A DNA stretch of 64,000 nucleotides from Actinoplanes flavus (GCF_017592555.1 NZ_JAGFNS010000005.1:290870-354869); one strand, 5' to 3'. Shown: positions 16,400 through 26,900, counted from the stretch's first letter. Translations and numbers: made by a program. The notes: generated from the letters alone by a model not told the origin.

Positions 16400-18496
16400 A
16401 TGCCCGACCTCAACCGCCGCCTGCTTCCGCTGCTGGGACACAGCGGTGGCAGTCGCGACGCGATGACCTGTCTGTACCGCTGCGGCAACGCGTGCGACCA
16501 CCCCGTGCCGAACCAGTCGGCCAACCCCTACCTCGGAGACGTCGTCGACGCCGAGATGAGCCGCCGCGGCGTGATCCGGGCCGGCGCCGTCGGAGCGATG
16601 GTGCTCGGCTTCGGTGGCCCGGCGCTCGCCCCGGCCGGCCCCGCCGCGGCCGCCGCGACCACCCCGGCCGCGGCCGCCCACCACGGCCGGGCCGGCCGGC
16701 TCACCTTCGAGACGGTCGCCCCGAACACTTTGGACCGGGTGACCGTCCCGGCCGGGTACCAGTCGTCCGTGGTGATCCGCTGGGGCGACCCGGTCGAGCC
16801 CGGCGCGCCCGCGTTCGACGTCGACAAGCAGACGGCGGCCGCCCAGTCGAAGCAGTTCGGCTACAACAACGACTTCGTCGGCGTGATCCCGGTCCCCGGT
16901 GACCGGGACCGGGCGCTGCTCGTGGTCAACCACGAGTACACCAACGAGGACCTGATGTTCCGTGGCTTCACCACCATGGACGCCCTCACCGTCGAGCAAC
17001 TCAGGATCGCCATCGCCGCGCACGGCCTGTCCGTGGTCGAGATCGAGCGGGTCGGCCGCACCGGCCGGTGGAAGCCCGCCAAGAGCCGCCGACCACGCTG
17101 GAACCGCCGGATCACGGCGCTCGCGACCGAGTTCCGGCTGACCGGCCCGGTGGCCGGATCGGCGCTGGTCAGAACCGCCGCCGACCCGTCCGGCCGGATC
17201 GTCGTCGGCACGCTGAACAACTGCGCCGGCGGCGTCACCCCGTGGGGCACCGTGCTCTCCGGCGAGGAGAACTTCAACCAGTACTTCGTCGGCGGTGACG
17301 CGGTGGCGGCCGACGTCAAGCCGAAGCTCAACCGGTACGGCATCACCACCACCGCCCGCTACCCGAGCGGCAGCCGCAAGTGGGACCGGGCCCAGGAGCG
17401 CTTCGACCTGGCCCTGCACCCGAACGAGGCGAACCGGTTCGGCTGGATCGTCGAGGTCGACCCGTTCGACCCCACGGGCCGTCCGCGCAAGCACACCGCC
17501 ATGGGCCGCTTCAAGCACGAGGGCGCCAATGTCATCGTCGCGCGCAACGGCCGGGTCGTCGCGTACATGGGTGACGACGAGCGGTTCGACTACCTGTACA
17601 AGTTCGTCTCGGACAAGAAGTACATCGACAGCGACGCGCCGTGGGCCCGCAAGCACAACCTCACCCTGCTGGAGTCGGGCACGCTCTACGTCGCCAAGGT
17701 GACCGGTGACAGCGACCCGGCCGAGATCGACGGCACCGGCAGACCGCCCGCCGACGGCAGGTTCGACGGCCGGGGCGAGTGGATCAAGCTGGTGTCCGGC
17801 ACCACGTCGTACGTGCCCGGTATGACCGCGATCGACGTGCTCACCTTCACCCGCCTGGCGGGCGACGCGGTCGGCGCCACCAAGATGGACCGTCCCGAGG
17901 ACGTCCAGCCCAGCCCGCGGACCGGCAAGATCTACGCGGCGATGACCAACAACACCAACCGCGGTACCGGCGCCAACGCCAAGGCGGACGAGGCCAACCC
18001 GCGCAACGCCAACAAGCACGGCCACATCTTCGAGATCACCGAGGACCGGGGCGACCACACCGGCGCCACCTTCACCTGGCAGCTGCCGATCGTGTGCGGC
18101 GACCCGGCCGCGGCCGACACCTACTTCGGCGGGTACGACAAGGCGGCGGTCTCCCCCATCTCCTGCCCGGACAACGTCGCCTTCGACAGCGCCGGCAACC
18201 TCTGGATCTCGACCGACGGCAACGCGCTGGGCGGCAACGACGGTCTCTTCGCGACGCCGGTCGAGGGCCGGGAGCGGGGCCACCTGCGCCAGTTCCTCAC
18301 CGTGCCGAAGGGCGCCGAGACCTGCGGCCCCTTCATCACCGCCGACGACCGCTCGGTGTTCGTGGCGGTCCAGCACCCCGGCGAGATCACCGGCGCCTCG
18401 GTGGACGAGCCCGCCTCGGTCTGGCCGGACGGCGACTTCGCCAAGCCCGGCGTCGTGGTGACCTGGCGTACGGACGGCGGCCCGGTCGGCAGCTGA
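16400..18496 (+). CDS. phoX: Tat-exported PhoX-family alkaline phosphatase (DUF839)
   Basis: 698 residues. A long N-region with MTCLYRCGNACDHPVPNQS precedes a twin-arginine signal MSRRGVIRAGAVGAMVLGFGG (about residues 53-75). The mature part carries PhoX/DUF839 phrases: LLVVNHEYTNEDLMF, LNNCAGGVTPWGTVLSGEENFNQYF, MGRFKHEGANVIV, YMGDDERFDYLYKFVS, MDRPEDVQPSPRTGKIYAAMTNN and CPDNVAFDSAGNLWISTDG; the acidic and cysteine-containing loops bind calcium and iron in studied PhoX enzymes. GAGGAGA lies 9 bases before the ATG. The PHO box upstream supports release of phosphate from organic esters under starvation. Confidence 0.88.
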   Translation: MPDLNRRLLPLLGHSGGSRDAMTCLYRCGNACDHPVPNQSANPYLGDVVDAEMSRRGVIRAGAVGAMVLGFGGPALAPAGPAAAAATTPAAAAHHGRAGRLTFETVAPNTLDRVTVPAGYQSSVVIRWGDPVEPGAPAFDVDKQTAAAQSKQFGYNNDFVGVIPVPGDRDRALLVVNHEYTNEDLMFRGFTTMDALTVEQLRIAIAAHGLSVVEIERVGRTGRWKPAKSRRPRWNRRITALATEFRLTGPVAGSALVRTAADPSGRIVVGTLNNCAGGVTPWGTVLSGEENFNQYFVGGDAVAADVKPKLNRYGITTTARYPSGSRKWDRAQERFDLALHPNEANRFGWIVEVDPFDPTGRPRKHTAMGRFKHEGANVIVARNGRVVAYMGDDERFDYLYKFVSDKKYIDSDAPWARKHNLTLLESGTLYVAKVTGDSDPAEIDGTGRPPADGRFDGRGEWIKLVSGTTSYVPGMTAIDVLTFTRLAGDAVGATKMDRPEDVQPSPRTGKIYAAMTNNTNRGTGANAKADEANPRNANKHGHIFEITEDRGDHTGATFTWQLPIVCGDPAAADTYFGGYDKAAVSPISCPDNVAFDSAGNLWISTDGNALGGNDGLFATPVEGRERGHLRQFLTVPKGAETCGPFITADDRSVFVAVQHPGEITGASVDEPASVWPDGDFAKPGVVVTWRTDGGPVGS

Positions 18497-18515
18497 TCCA
18501 CCGAGCGCCACCCGG

Positions 18516-18544
18516 ACGGCCGCGGCGTGCCACGCCGCGGCCGT
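18516..18544 (+). terminator. Hairpin terminator after phoX
   Basis: ACGGCCGCGGCGT, loop GCC, ACGCCGCGGCCGT: a perfect 13-bp GC-rich stem 19 bp after the phoX stop. Confidence 0.75.
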
Positions 18545-18564
18545 TCTGGCGTCCCCTTCCTACA

Positions 18565-18971
18565 GTGATCTTCGTGAACGCGTTCGAGGCCGCCGCCCGG
18601 CGCCCGCTCCCCGCTCTTCTGGCCGCACTGCTGGTCGCGGTGTTCACCGGCGTGGCGCCGCGGACGTTCGGACCGCCGGTGCTCTGGTCGCTGCTGCTGC
18701 TCGGCACGATCGTCCTGGCATTGTTCCTGTGCGTGCTGGGGATCCTGCTGCGCGACCGGTCCGGCGTCCCGCTGGTGCCGACCGGGGAGACGGCGTCGGC
18801 GGCCGCTGGTCGATCCCGTCCGTCCGCCTGCGCCGCGCGAGCGGCCGTACCGTCCTGGTGCCGACCCGGTACCCCGACCGGCTGGCCACGATCATCCGGG
18901 AGTACGCCGCGGACCCGGGCCGCCGGGCCGCCATCGGCACTGTGGGGGAATCAGCCCGAATCCGCCGGTGA
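18565..18971 (+). pseudogene. Frameshifted small membrane protein gene
   Basis: The first part reads VNAFEAAARRPLPALLAALLVAVF..., two hydrophobic helices and LLRDRSGVPLVPTG in one frame. From about 18785 the protein-like continuation (GRWSIPSVRLRRASGRTVLVPTRYPDRLATIIREYAADPGRRAAIGT, ending at 18971) is in another frame, one base back. Together they would make a ~135-residue protein with two helices and a cytosolic tail, a layout seen in PH-like actinobacterial membrane proteins. A single indel in the GGGGAGACGG region, or a sequencing error, would explain it. No function is recognised. Confidence 0.5.
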
Positions 18972-19145
18972 CGTCCCCCATTCACGCCATCATCGGAAGG
19001 TGATCATCACGGGCCGGCCCGGGCTCCCATGGTTACCGAAGGCGCGTTGCCCACGACTCAAAAGGGCGACGAAGTGATCCGTACGGTCCCGGCAGGCGTG
19101 TTCCTAAGCGTTCAGGGGCCGTAACACCTGCGGGGGTGACAGGTT

Positions 19146-20693
19146 TTGACCGAGACGCCGACCACGACGAGGCCGGACGTTTCCGATCCGCGCGTGGCGC
19201 CGCGCCCGGCGGCCGCGGACGACGTCCGGGGTCCCGGGCGACGCCGGCCGCGGGTGGCCGCGTGGCTGCTGCGGATCCTGCCGGCCGCGGTGCCCGGCGC
19301 GCTGATGCTCGGCATCGCCCTGATCCAGGCCGGCCGGCCCACGCTCAGCTGGGACGAGGTCACGTCCGCGGAGATGGCCTCCCGGTCGGTGCCGCAGATC
19401 CTCGACACGATGCCGAACATCGACGCCGTCTTCGGCTTCTACTATCTGCTGCTGCACTGGTGGACCGGGCTGGCCGGCACCGGCGAGGTGGCCCTGCGGC
19501 TGCCCTCGATCGTGGCCATGGCGGCCGGTGTGGCGGTCGCCGCCGAGCTGGGCAGGCGCCTGTTCACCCCGCTGGCCGGGCTGGTCGCCGGACTGATCCT
19601 GTGCGTCGTGCCGAACACCTCCCGGTACGCGGCCGAGGCCCGCCCGTACGCCTTCGCCTGTCTCTTCTCGGTCCTGGCGCTGCTGATGCTGGTCGAGGCG
19701 ATCCGGCGCGGTGGCGCGTACCGGTGGATCGCCTACGGCCTGAGCGTGCTGATGCTGGGTCTCTTCCACCTGGTCGCCCTGACCACCCTGGTGGCGCACG
19801 CCGCCCTGGTCGCCCTGCAACCCGGCGGGAGGCGCCGCGAGCGCGCCCTGGTCTGGGGCGGCACGGTGCTGGCCGCCCTGGTGCCGCTCACCCCGATCGC
19901 CTGGCTGGGCCTGCGCCAGCAGGACACCCAGCTGCACTGGGTCGAGCCGATCACCCTGCGCGGGATCGGCGGCATGCCGGCCGGGATCGCCGGCTCCCGG
20001 GAGGTGGCCTGGTTCCTGATCGGCATGGTGGCGCTGGTCTCCTGGCGGCCGCTGCGCCGCCTGGTCCCGGTCGCGCTGCTCGCCGTCGGCCCGCTGGCCG
20101 TCCTGGCCGCCGTGTCGTACCTGGCCTCGCCCATGTGGGTGGCCCGCTACCTGCTGGTGGTGCTGGCCCCGATGGCGATCCTGGCGGCGGTCGCGCTGAC
20201 CGGCGGCCGGGACGGCTGGGCCCGGTTCACCGTGACCCGGGTGGTGACGGTGCTGCTGGTGCTCGCCGCGATGGCGGTGCCGGGACAGCGGGCGGTCCGC
20301 GCCCCGACCGCGAAGAACGGGCCGGACTACCGGACCATCGCGACGATCATCGGCCGGGAGGCGCGGCCCGGGGACGTGGTGGTCTACCCGGCCCGGAACC
20401 GGGCGATCCGGGCCGGCACGGACCACTACCTGGCCGGCGAGCCGGTCGTCCCGGCCGACCCGCTGGTCCGGGTCCCGTCGGCGCGGACCGGCACCCTGAT
20501 CGCCGAGGAGTACCCGGACAGCGCCGCCCGGGTGGCCGGCGCCCGCCGTGTCTGGCTGGTCCTCGGGGACCGGACCACCGACCCGCTCCGGATCCGGCCG
20601 GAACTGCGCGTGATGCTGACCGAGGACTACCGCCAGGTCGATCTCTGGCAGCCCAAGCGGGCCACCGTCGCCCTCTACGAACTGCGGGGCTGA
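19146..20693 (+). CDS. Polytopic glycosyltransferase, GT39/ArnT-like
   Basis: 515 residues with about ten hydrophobic helices. A cytosolic Arg/Pro-rich N-tail is followed by helix 1, then the first extracytoplasmic loop TLSWDEVTSAEMASR with the acidic pair (D/E) typical of GT-C enzymes, and FYYLLLHWWTGLAGTGEVALRLPSIVAM. RYAAEARPYAFACLFSVLALL matches the conserved helix 4 region of GT39-like proteins. Such enzymes move a sugar from a lipid-phosphate donor to an exported acceptor. TTG at 19146 is the only plausible start near the N-terminus, with GGGGGTGAC upstream. Followed 18 bp later by the dehydrogenase gene. Confidence 0.75.
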   Translation: MTETPTTTRPDVSDPRVAPRPAAADDVRGPGRRRPRVAAWLLRILPAAVPGALMLGIALIQAGRPTLSWDEVTSAEMASRSVPQILDTMPNIDAVFGFYYLLLHWWTGLAGTGEVALRLPSIVAMAAGVAVAAELGRRLFTPLAGLVAGLILCVVPNTSRYAAEARPYAFACLFSVLALLMLVEAIRRGGAYRWIAYGLSVLMLGLFHLVALTTLVAHAALVALQPGGRRRERALVWGGTVLAALVPLTPIAWLGLRQQDTQLHWVEPITLRGIGGMPAGIAGSREVAWFLIGMVALVSWRPLRRLVPVALLAVGPLAVLAAVSYLASPMWVARYLLVVLAPMAILAAVALTGGRDGWARFTVTRVVTVLLVLAAMAVPGQRAVRAPTAKNGPDYRTIATIIGREARPGDVVVYPARNRAIRAGTDHYLAGEPVVPADPLVRVPSARTGTLIAEEYPDSAARVAGARRVWLVLGDRTTDPLRIRPELRVMLTEDYRQVDLWQPKRATVALYELRG

Positions 20694-20711
20694 GCTGGCA
20701 GGCTGAGCGCC

Positions 20712-21650
20712 ATGAAGGTTCTGCTGCCCGACACCATCCCCCTCGACCCGGAACTGCCCTCCGGCGTGACCACCGCGGTCTACGACGTGCGCCGCCCGGT
20801 GCCCGACGAGCACACCGACGCCGAGGTGCTGGTGGTGTGGGCCAACACGCCGCAGAACCTGTCCGACGCGGCCCAGCGGCTCAAGGCGGTCCGCTGGGTG
20901 CAGACGCTCGCCGCCGGGCCGGACGCCGTGCTGGCCGCCGGATTCGCCGCCGACGTGGTGGTCACCGCGGGGCTGGGGCTGCACGACCGGACCGTCGCCG
21001 AGCACACGCTGGGCCTGGTGCTGGCCGCCGCCCGGCGGCTCAACCGGCTGGTCCGGGCGCAGATCGGCCGCCGCTGGGCGGGCGAGTGGGGCGGCCCGCA
21101 ACCGGTGGACGAGCCGGGCGCCTTCCGTACGCTGCGCGACGCGAACGTGGTGATCTGGGGATTCGGCGGGATCGCGGCGAGGCTGGCCCCGCTGCTGGCG
21201 GCGCTGGGCGCGCACGTGACCGGGGTGGCCCGCCACGCGGGCGTCCGGCACGGCTTCCCGGTCGTCACCGGCGCCGCCCTGCCGGGCCTGCTGCCGGAGA
21301 CCGACCTGCTGATCAACATCCTGCCGGCCACGCGGGAGACGGCCGGCGTGCTGAACGCCGCGATCCTGGACCGGCTGCCCGCGCACGCCTGGGTGGTGAA
21401 CGTCGGCCGCGGCGCCACCCTGGACGAGGAGGCGCTGCTCGCCGCGATCCGGGCCGGGCGGCTCGGCGGGGCGGCCCTGGACGTCTTCGCCGAGGAACCG
21501 CTGCCGGTCGCCTCCGGCCTGTGGGACGAACCTGACGTGATCATCACTCCGCACGCCGCCGGCGGCCGCCCGGAGGGGGCGTCCGCGCTGCTCGGCGAGA
21601 ACCTGGCGGCCTATCGCTCCGGTGGCTCACTGCGCAACATCGTCTCCTGA
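20712..21650 (+). CDS. D-isomer-specific 2-hydroxyacid dehydrogenase
   Basis: 312 residues. An N-terminal substrate domain (VWANTPQNLSDAAQRLKAVRWVQTLAAGPD) is followed by the NAD-binding domain VVIWGFGGIAARLAPLLAALGAHVTGVAR. Catalytic signatures: INILPATRETAGVLNAAIL, NVGRGATLDEEALLAAI (arginine), LDVFAEEPLP (glutamate) and ITPHAAG (histidine). It reduces 2-keto acids or oxidises D-2-hydroxy acids; the substrate is not evident. The 3' end overlaps the convergent regulator by 24 bp. Its close position after the glycosyltransferase gene suggests joint transcription. Confidence 0.85.
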   Translation: MKVLLPDTIPLDPELPSGVTTAVYDVRRPVPDEHTDAEVLVVWANTPQNLSDAAQRLKAVRWVQTLAAGPDAVLAAGFAADVVVTAGLGLHDRTVAEHTLGLVLAAARRLNRLVRAQIGRRWAGEWGGPQPVDEPGAFRTLRDANVVIWGFGGIAARLAPLLAALGAHVTGVARHAGVRHGFPVVTGAALPGLLPETDLLINILPATRETAGVLNAAILDRLPAHAWVVNVGRGATLDEEALLAAIRAGRLGGAALDVFAEEPLPVASGLWDEPDVIITPHAAGGRPEGASALLGENLAAYRSGGSLRNIVS

Positions 21651-22232
21651 CCCGTGGGTCGAGCGGGCGCGCACGTGCACCCGCTCACCCTGCGGCCCGA
21701 AGATGTTGAGCACCTCGGCCGGCTCCGGGCCGGGGTTGAGGATGGCGTGCGGCAACCGGGTGTCGAACTCGGCCGCCTCGCCCGGGGTCAGCACCAGGTC
21801 GTGGTCGCCGAGCAGCAGCCGGACCCGCCCGGACAGCACGTAGAGCCACTCGTAGCCCTCGTGGGTCTGCTGTTCCACCCCGCACGCCCCCGGTTCGGGC
21901 GGCAGGATCTGCTTGAAGGCCTGCAACCCGCCCGGCCGGCGGCTGAGCGGGACGTACGTGCGCCCGCCGCGCCGGATCGGCCGGGCCCGGACCCGGGGGT
22001 CGCCGGTCTCCGGCGCGTCCACCAGCTCGTCGAGGGTGACCTGGTACGCCTCGGCCAGCGGCAGCAGCAGCTCCAGCGTGGGGCGGCGGCTGCCCGACTC
22101 GAGGCGGGACAGCGTGCTCACCGAGATCCCGGTGGTCTCGGCCAGCCGGGTGAGCGTGATCTCCCGCCGCCGGCGCAGCTCGCGTAACCGGGGCCCGACG
22201 GCGGCGAGCGCGGACTCCAGGTCTTTTGCCAT
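21627..22232 (-). CDS. XRE-family regulator with C-terminal cupin
   Basis: 201 residues. Residues ~12-65 form a helix-turn-helix (LRELRRRREITLTRLAETTGISVSTLSRLESGSRRPTLELLLPLAEA). After a linker comes a cupin barrel (HEGYEWLYVLSGRVRLLLGDHDLVLTPGEAAEFDTRLPHAI). This two-domain type usually senses a small ligand and controls neighbouring genes. Start is the ATG at 22232; upstream reading has no RBS. It is divergent from the reductase-methyltransferase gene at 22306, and a short palindrome overlaps the region before its start, so that gene is the likely target. Confidence 0.85.
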   Translation of the reverse strand: MAKDLESALAAVGPRLRELRRRREITLTRLAETTGISVSTLSRLESGSRRPTLELLLPLAEAYQVTLDELVDAPETGDPRVRARPIRRGGRTYVPLSRRPGGLQAFKQILPPEPGACGVEQQTHEGYEWLYVLSGRVRLLLGDHDLVLTPGEAAEFDTRLPHAILNPGPEPAEVLNIFGPQGERVHVRARSTHGSGDDVAQ

Positions 22233-22236
22233 AACA

Positions 22237-22250
22237 GCAACATTAGTTGC
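22237..22250. promoter_or_regulatory. Palindrome between divergent XRE regulator and reductase gene
   Basis: GCAAC-ATTA-GTTGC, a perfect 5-bp inverted repeat with a 4-bp AT centre, lies 5 bp upstream of the regulator start. A candidate autoregulatory operator; inference from position. Confidence 0.4.
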
Positions 22251-22305
22251 CGGTGTGCCGCAGCGTTGGGCACGGTGAGCGGGAGAGGCGAGAGAGGAGT
22301 ACGCC

Positions 22306-23880
22306 GTGGAGGAGCAGACGTACGACGTCGTGGTGATCGGCGGCGGCGCGGCCGGACTGAGCGGGGCCCTGGCCCTGGCCCGTTCGCGGCGGTCGGTGCT
22401 CGTGGTCGACAGTGCGGAGCCGCGCAACGCCCCGGCCGCGCACATGCACAACTACCTGGGCCGTGACGGCACACCCCCGGCCGAGCTGCTGGCCGCCGGC
22501 CGGGCCGAGGTCATCGGCTACGGCGCCGAACTGCTGACCGGCCGCGCCGCGTCGGCGGTCCGTGACGGCGACGGGTTCCGGGTGGCGATCGACGACGGCC
22601 GGCTGGTCCGCGGGCGGCGGCTGCTGGTCACCACCGGCCTGGTCGACGAGCTGCCGGACATCCCGGGGCTGGCCGGGCGGTGGGGCCGCGACGTGGTGCA
22701 CTGCCCGTACTGCCACGGGTGGGAGCTGCGGGAACAGCGGATCGGCGTGCTGGCGACCGGACCGCTGAGCCTGCTCCAGGCGCAGATGTGGCGCCAGCTC
22801 AGCCCGCACGTGCTGATCCTGCTCAACGGCCAGGCCGAGCCCGGCGCCGAGCAGGCCGAGGAACTCGCCGCCCGGGGCATCCCGGTGGTGGCCGGCGAGG
22901 TGGTGGGCGTGCAGGTGTCCGCGGACCGGATGACCGGGGTGCGGCTGGCGTCCGGTGAGACGGTCGCGGTGGACGCGCTGGTGGCCGGGCCCCGGTTCAC
23001 CGCCCGCGGCGGGGTGCTGGAGTCGCTGGACCTGACGGCCGAGCCGTTCGAGATGCACGGGCACGTGCTGGGCAGCCGGATCCCGGCCGACGAGACCGGG
23101 GCGACCCGGGTGCCCGGCGTGTGGGTGGCCGGGAACGTGACGAACCTGGGCGCGACCGTCGTGGTGGCCGCCGCGGCCGGGCAGACCGCCGCCGCCGCGA
23201 TCAACATGGACCTGATCGCCGAGGACACCCGGCGGGCGGTGGACGCCTACCGGGAGCGGATCTCCACCATGTTCACCGAGGAGGCGTGGGAGCAGCGCTA
23301 CCGCGGTAAGGACGCGATCTGGAGCGGGCGGCCCAACCCGCAACTGGTCGCCGAGGTGCCCGGGCTGACCCCGGGACGTGCCCTGGACGTGGGCTGCGGC
23401 GAGGGCGCCGACACGGTGTGGCTCGCCGAACACGGCTGGGAGGTGACCGGCGTGGACATCTCGACGGTCGCCCTGGAGCGCGCCGCCGGGCACGCGGCCG
23501 CGGCCGGGGTGGCCGAGCGGGTCACGTTCCGGCACGCGGACCTGCGCGCCGACCCGCCGGGAGAGGCATACGACCTGGTGTCCGCCCAGTTCATGCACCT
23601 GCCGCCGGAGGAGCGCCGCGAGCTGTACGCCCGGCTGGCCGCCGCCGTGGCCCCGGGCGGCACCCTGCTGGTGGTCGGCCACCACCCGTCCGACCTGGCC
23701 ACCTTCGCCCGGCACCACTTCCCGGACATGCTGTTCACCGCCGAGGAGATCGCCGCGGAACTCGACCCGCAGGCGTGGAAGGTGCTCACCGCCGAGGCCC
23801 GCCCCCGGACGGCGACCGACCCGGACGGCCGCGTGATCACCGTCCGGGACGCGGTCCTGGTGGCGCGGCGTCAGGGCTGA
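22306..23880 (+). CDS. Thioredoxin reductase-like / SAM methyltransferase fusion
   Basis: 524 residues in two halves. Residues 1-305 are a thioredoxin-reductase-like flavoprotein: VVVIGGGAAGLSGALALARS, redox motif CPYCHGWE, and the C-terminal FAD contact GVWVAGNVTNLGATVVVAAAAGQTAAAAIN. Residues ~320-524 are a class I methyltransferase: GRALDVGCGEGADTVWLAEHGWEVTGVDIS, then FRHADLRADPP and LVSAQFMHLPPEE. There is no stop or long linker between them. GTG at 22306 is preceded by GAGAGGAG. The reductase lacks the second Rossmann GxGxxG (VLATGPLSLLQAQ), so NADPH use is doubtful. The product may reduce and methylate a thiol- or metalloid-containing substrate; this is speculative. Confidence 0.8.
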   Translation: MEEQTYDVVVIGGGAAGLSGALALARSRRSVLVVDSAEPRNAPAAHMHNYLGRDGTPPAELLAAGRAEVIGYGAELLTGRAASAVRDGDGFRVAIDDGRLVRGRRLLVTTGLVDELPDIPGLAGRWGRDVVHCPYCHGWELREQRIGVLATGPLSLLQAQMWRQLSPHVLILLNGQAEPGAEQAEELAARGIPVVAGEVVGVQVSADRMTGVRLASGETVAVDALVAGPRFTARGGVLESLDLTAEPFEMHGHVLGSRIPADETGATRVPGVWVAGNVTNLGATVVVAAAAGQTAAAAINMDLIAEDTRRAVDAYRERISTMFTEEAWEQRYRGKDAIWSGRPNPQLVAEVPGLTPGRALDVGCGEGADTVWLAEHGWEVTGVDISTVALERAAGHAAAAGVAERVTFRHADLRADPPGEAYDLVSAQFMHLPPEERRELYARLAAAVAPGGTLLVVGHHPSDLATFARHHFPDMLFTAEEIAAELDPQAWKVLTAEARPRTATDPDGRVITVRDAVLVARRQG

Positions 23881-23989
23881 GGCGGACAGCGGCCGCGGTC
23901 CGGGGCGCTTGTCCGAGTTTTCCGGGCCGAGTTCCGGCTAACCGGGCGAATCGCCAGCACGGCTGCGGCCGCCTTGCTGCAATGAGCAC

Positions 23990-26900
23990 ATGCGGCCGGA
24001 CGATGACGAACGACACCCCGATCCGGGCGAGGACGCCCGGGCGGCGCTCGTGGCCTGGCGGGAGGGGCTCGTCGATCCCGGCGGCGCCGACCGCCTCCTC
24101 GACCTGCCCCGCGGCGGCGCCGACCTGGTGGAGATCGTCTCCCCGAACCCGGCCGGCGTCGTCGAGGCGCTGCGCCACGGTCGCGACTGCACCCTGTCCG
24201 GGGCCGGCGCCGGGACGAAGGACGGCGGTCTGCGTACCGAGCTGCCGGACGGGGTGCTGCGGCCGTTGCTGCGCCGCCTGCGCCGGCAGACCCGGCTGGA
24301 ACGGGCCGACCGCGGGGTGGACGTGCTCCACCTGGCCGCCGGGCTGCTGCACTGGCAGGACGACGACGGCGCCGGCCACGCCAGCCCGCTGCTGCTGATC
24401 CCGGTCGACCTGGTCGCCCTCGGCCCGGGCGAGGTGCCCCGGCTGCGCGCCGGCAGCGGCGACCCGCTGGTCAACCCGGCCCTCACCGCCCGGCTCGCCC
24501 GGCTCGGCATCACCCTGCCGGAGAGCGGCGACCTGGCCGGCGTGGACATCGCGGCGCTCACCGCCGAGGTCGCCGCCGCCGGCGCGCGACGGCCCGGCTG
24601 GCGCACCGCCGACCTGGCCGTGCTCGGCCGCTTCGACCCGGCCATCGAGGCGATCCGCCGCGACCTGACCGAGAACGAGGACCGGATCCTCGCCCACCCG
24701 GTGGTCCGCGCGCTGGCCACCGCCGACGGCGTCGAGAACACGTTCACCTTCGCCCCGCTCACCCCGGACGAGATCGAGGTGCTCGCCCCGCCCGACGACG
24801 TGCCGCTCGTGCTGGACGCCGACGCCGAACAGCGCGCCTGCGTGGCCGCCGCCTGCGAGGGCCACAGCTTCGTCGTCGACGGCCCGCCCGGCACCGGCAA
24901 GTCGCAGACCATCGCCAACATGGTCGGCGCCCTCGCCCACGCCGGGAAACGGGTGCTGGTCGTCTCCGAGAAGGCGTCCGCCCTGACCAGCGTCCAGCAC
25001 CGGCTGGCCGACACCGGGCTCGGCAACTACCTGCTCGACCTGCACGGCGACCGGGTGTCGCGCCGGCAGGTCGCGGCCACGCTGTCCGCCGCCCTGGAAG
25101 CGGACCCGCTGCCCGGCACACCGATGAGCGACGAGGCACGCCAGGATCTGCGGGACCGGCGGGAGCGGCTCAACGCGTACGCCGAAGCCGTCAACGAGAT
25201 CCGCCACCCGCTCGGCCGCAGCCTGTACGAGGTGGCCGGCCGATTCGCCCGGCTGGCCGGCCTGCCGGAGGCGCCGGCCCCGGCCCTGCCGGCCGCCACC
25301 CTGACCGACGAGGTCCTGGACCGGATCCGCGACGCCGCGCACCGCCTGGCCGGCGCCTGGCGGCCCGCCACCGAGCGCAGCGGCTTCCGCTGGCGTGAGG
25401 TCGCCGAACGCGAACCGCTCGGCGAGACGCTGCTGGAGGCCCAGCTCGCCCTGGAGGAACTGGAGGGCGCCGTGGCGGTGAACGCGCCCATCGCCGCCGC
25501 CTTCCACCTGCGGCTGCCGACCGACGCGGCCACCCTCGGGGAGATCGCCGAGCACGCCGCGCAGCGCCCGCCCGGCGTCGCCGACCAGTGGCTCATGGCG
25601 AACACCCTGCGTACCGTCCGGACCGCCGCCGAGGAACTCGCCCAGCATCTCGACGTGACCCGCCGGGTCGCCGAGGCGGTCCGCCACCGGGCCGGTGTCG
25701 GCTGGGAGACCCTGGCCGTCCCGATGGACCTGGACGCCCTGCCCGAGCCGCCCCGCCTGAACCCGCCCGCGGTCCGGCTCGAACCGCTCACCGCGGACGA
25801 GGCCAAGGCGCTGGCCGGCCGGTTCGCCGCGGACGCCGACGAGCTGGAGCACCAGCAGCGGAACCTGGACCGGGCCACCGTCCGGCTCGGCCTGCCGGAC
25901 GTGGTCACCTTCTCCGACGTCGAACTGGTGCACCTGGTCGCCGAGCTGGGCGGCCGCCCGGACAAGCCGGAGAAGGCGTGGTTCGCCCCGGGCGCCCAGT
26001 CCGCCGTGCACAACGCCGCGAGCACGTTGCGGCTGCACATCGACGCGGTGGCCGCGGCCCGTGCCGCCGCGCAGGAGATCTTCACCGCCGCGGTGCTCAC
26101 CGAACCGGTCGAGGACCTCGCCGAACGGTTCGCCACCGTGCACCGCGGCGCCCGCAAGCTGCTCGCCCCGCACCGGCGCGACCGGGAGACGGTGGCCGGG
26201 TTCACCCAGCCGGATGTCACCGTCGACGAGGCGGTCGCCGAACTAGGGCTGGCGGTCGCCTGGCGCCGCGCCCACGAGGGCCTGATCGCCGCCGAGAGGC
26301 AGCATGCCGGCCTGCTCGGGCGCTTCTGGAACCGGTCCGACACCGACTTCCCGGCGATCGGCCGGGCCCTCCAGACGGCCGGTGAGGTGCTGCGGGTCAC
26401 CCCGCCCGAGGCGCTGCCCGCGGTGATCGACTACGTCTGCGCGGTGCACCCGGCGGACGACCTGGTCCGCGCCGTCACCGAGGCCCGTGACGTGTTCCGG
26501 TACTGGCGGGGCACCCTGCGGCCGGAACCCGACCCGGCCGCGCGGCCGGAACTCGGCCACGGCCCGGTGCACGACGCCATCGCCTGGCTGCGCGCCCAGG
26601 TGGCGCCACTGCGCGACCTCGCCGCGATCCTGGGACAGCTCGGCGACGCCGTCGGCCGCGACCTCAACGGCGCCGAGGCGGCCGGGATCATCGAGGTGCG
26701 GCAGAACGCGATCGACGCCGAGAACGCGTTCACCGCCGCGTCCCGGTCCTTCGAGACCACCCTGGGGCCGGTGTTCCGGGGACGGCAGACCGACCTGCGC
26801 GCCCTCGAGGACGCCATCGAGTGGACGGCGCACGCCCGTACGCTGCGCACCGGCATCGACTCCGCGCTCACCGCCGAACAGGCCGAGGCGCTGACCTCGG

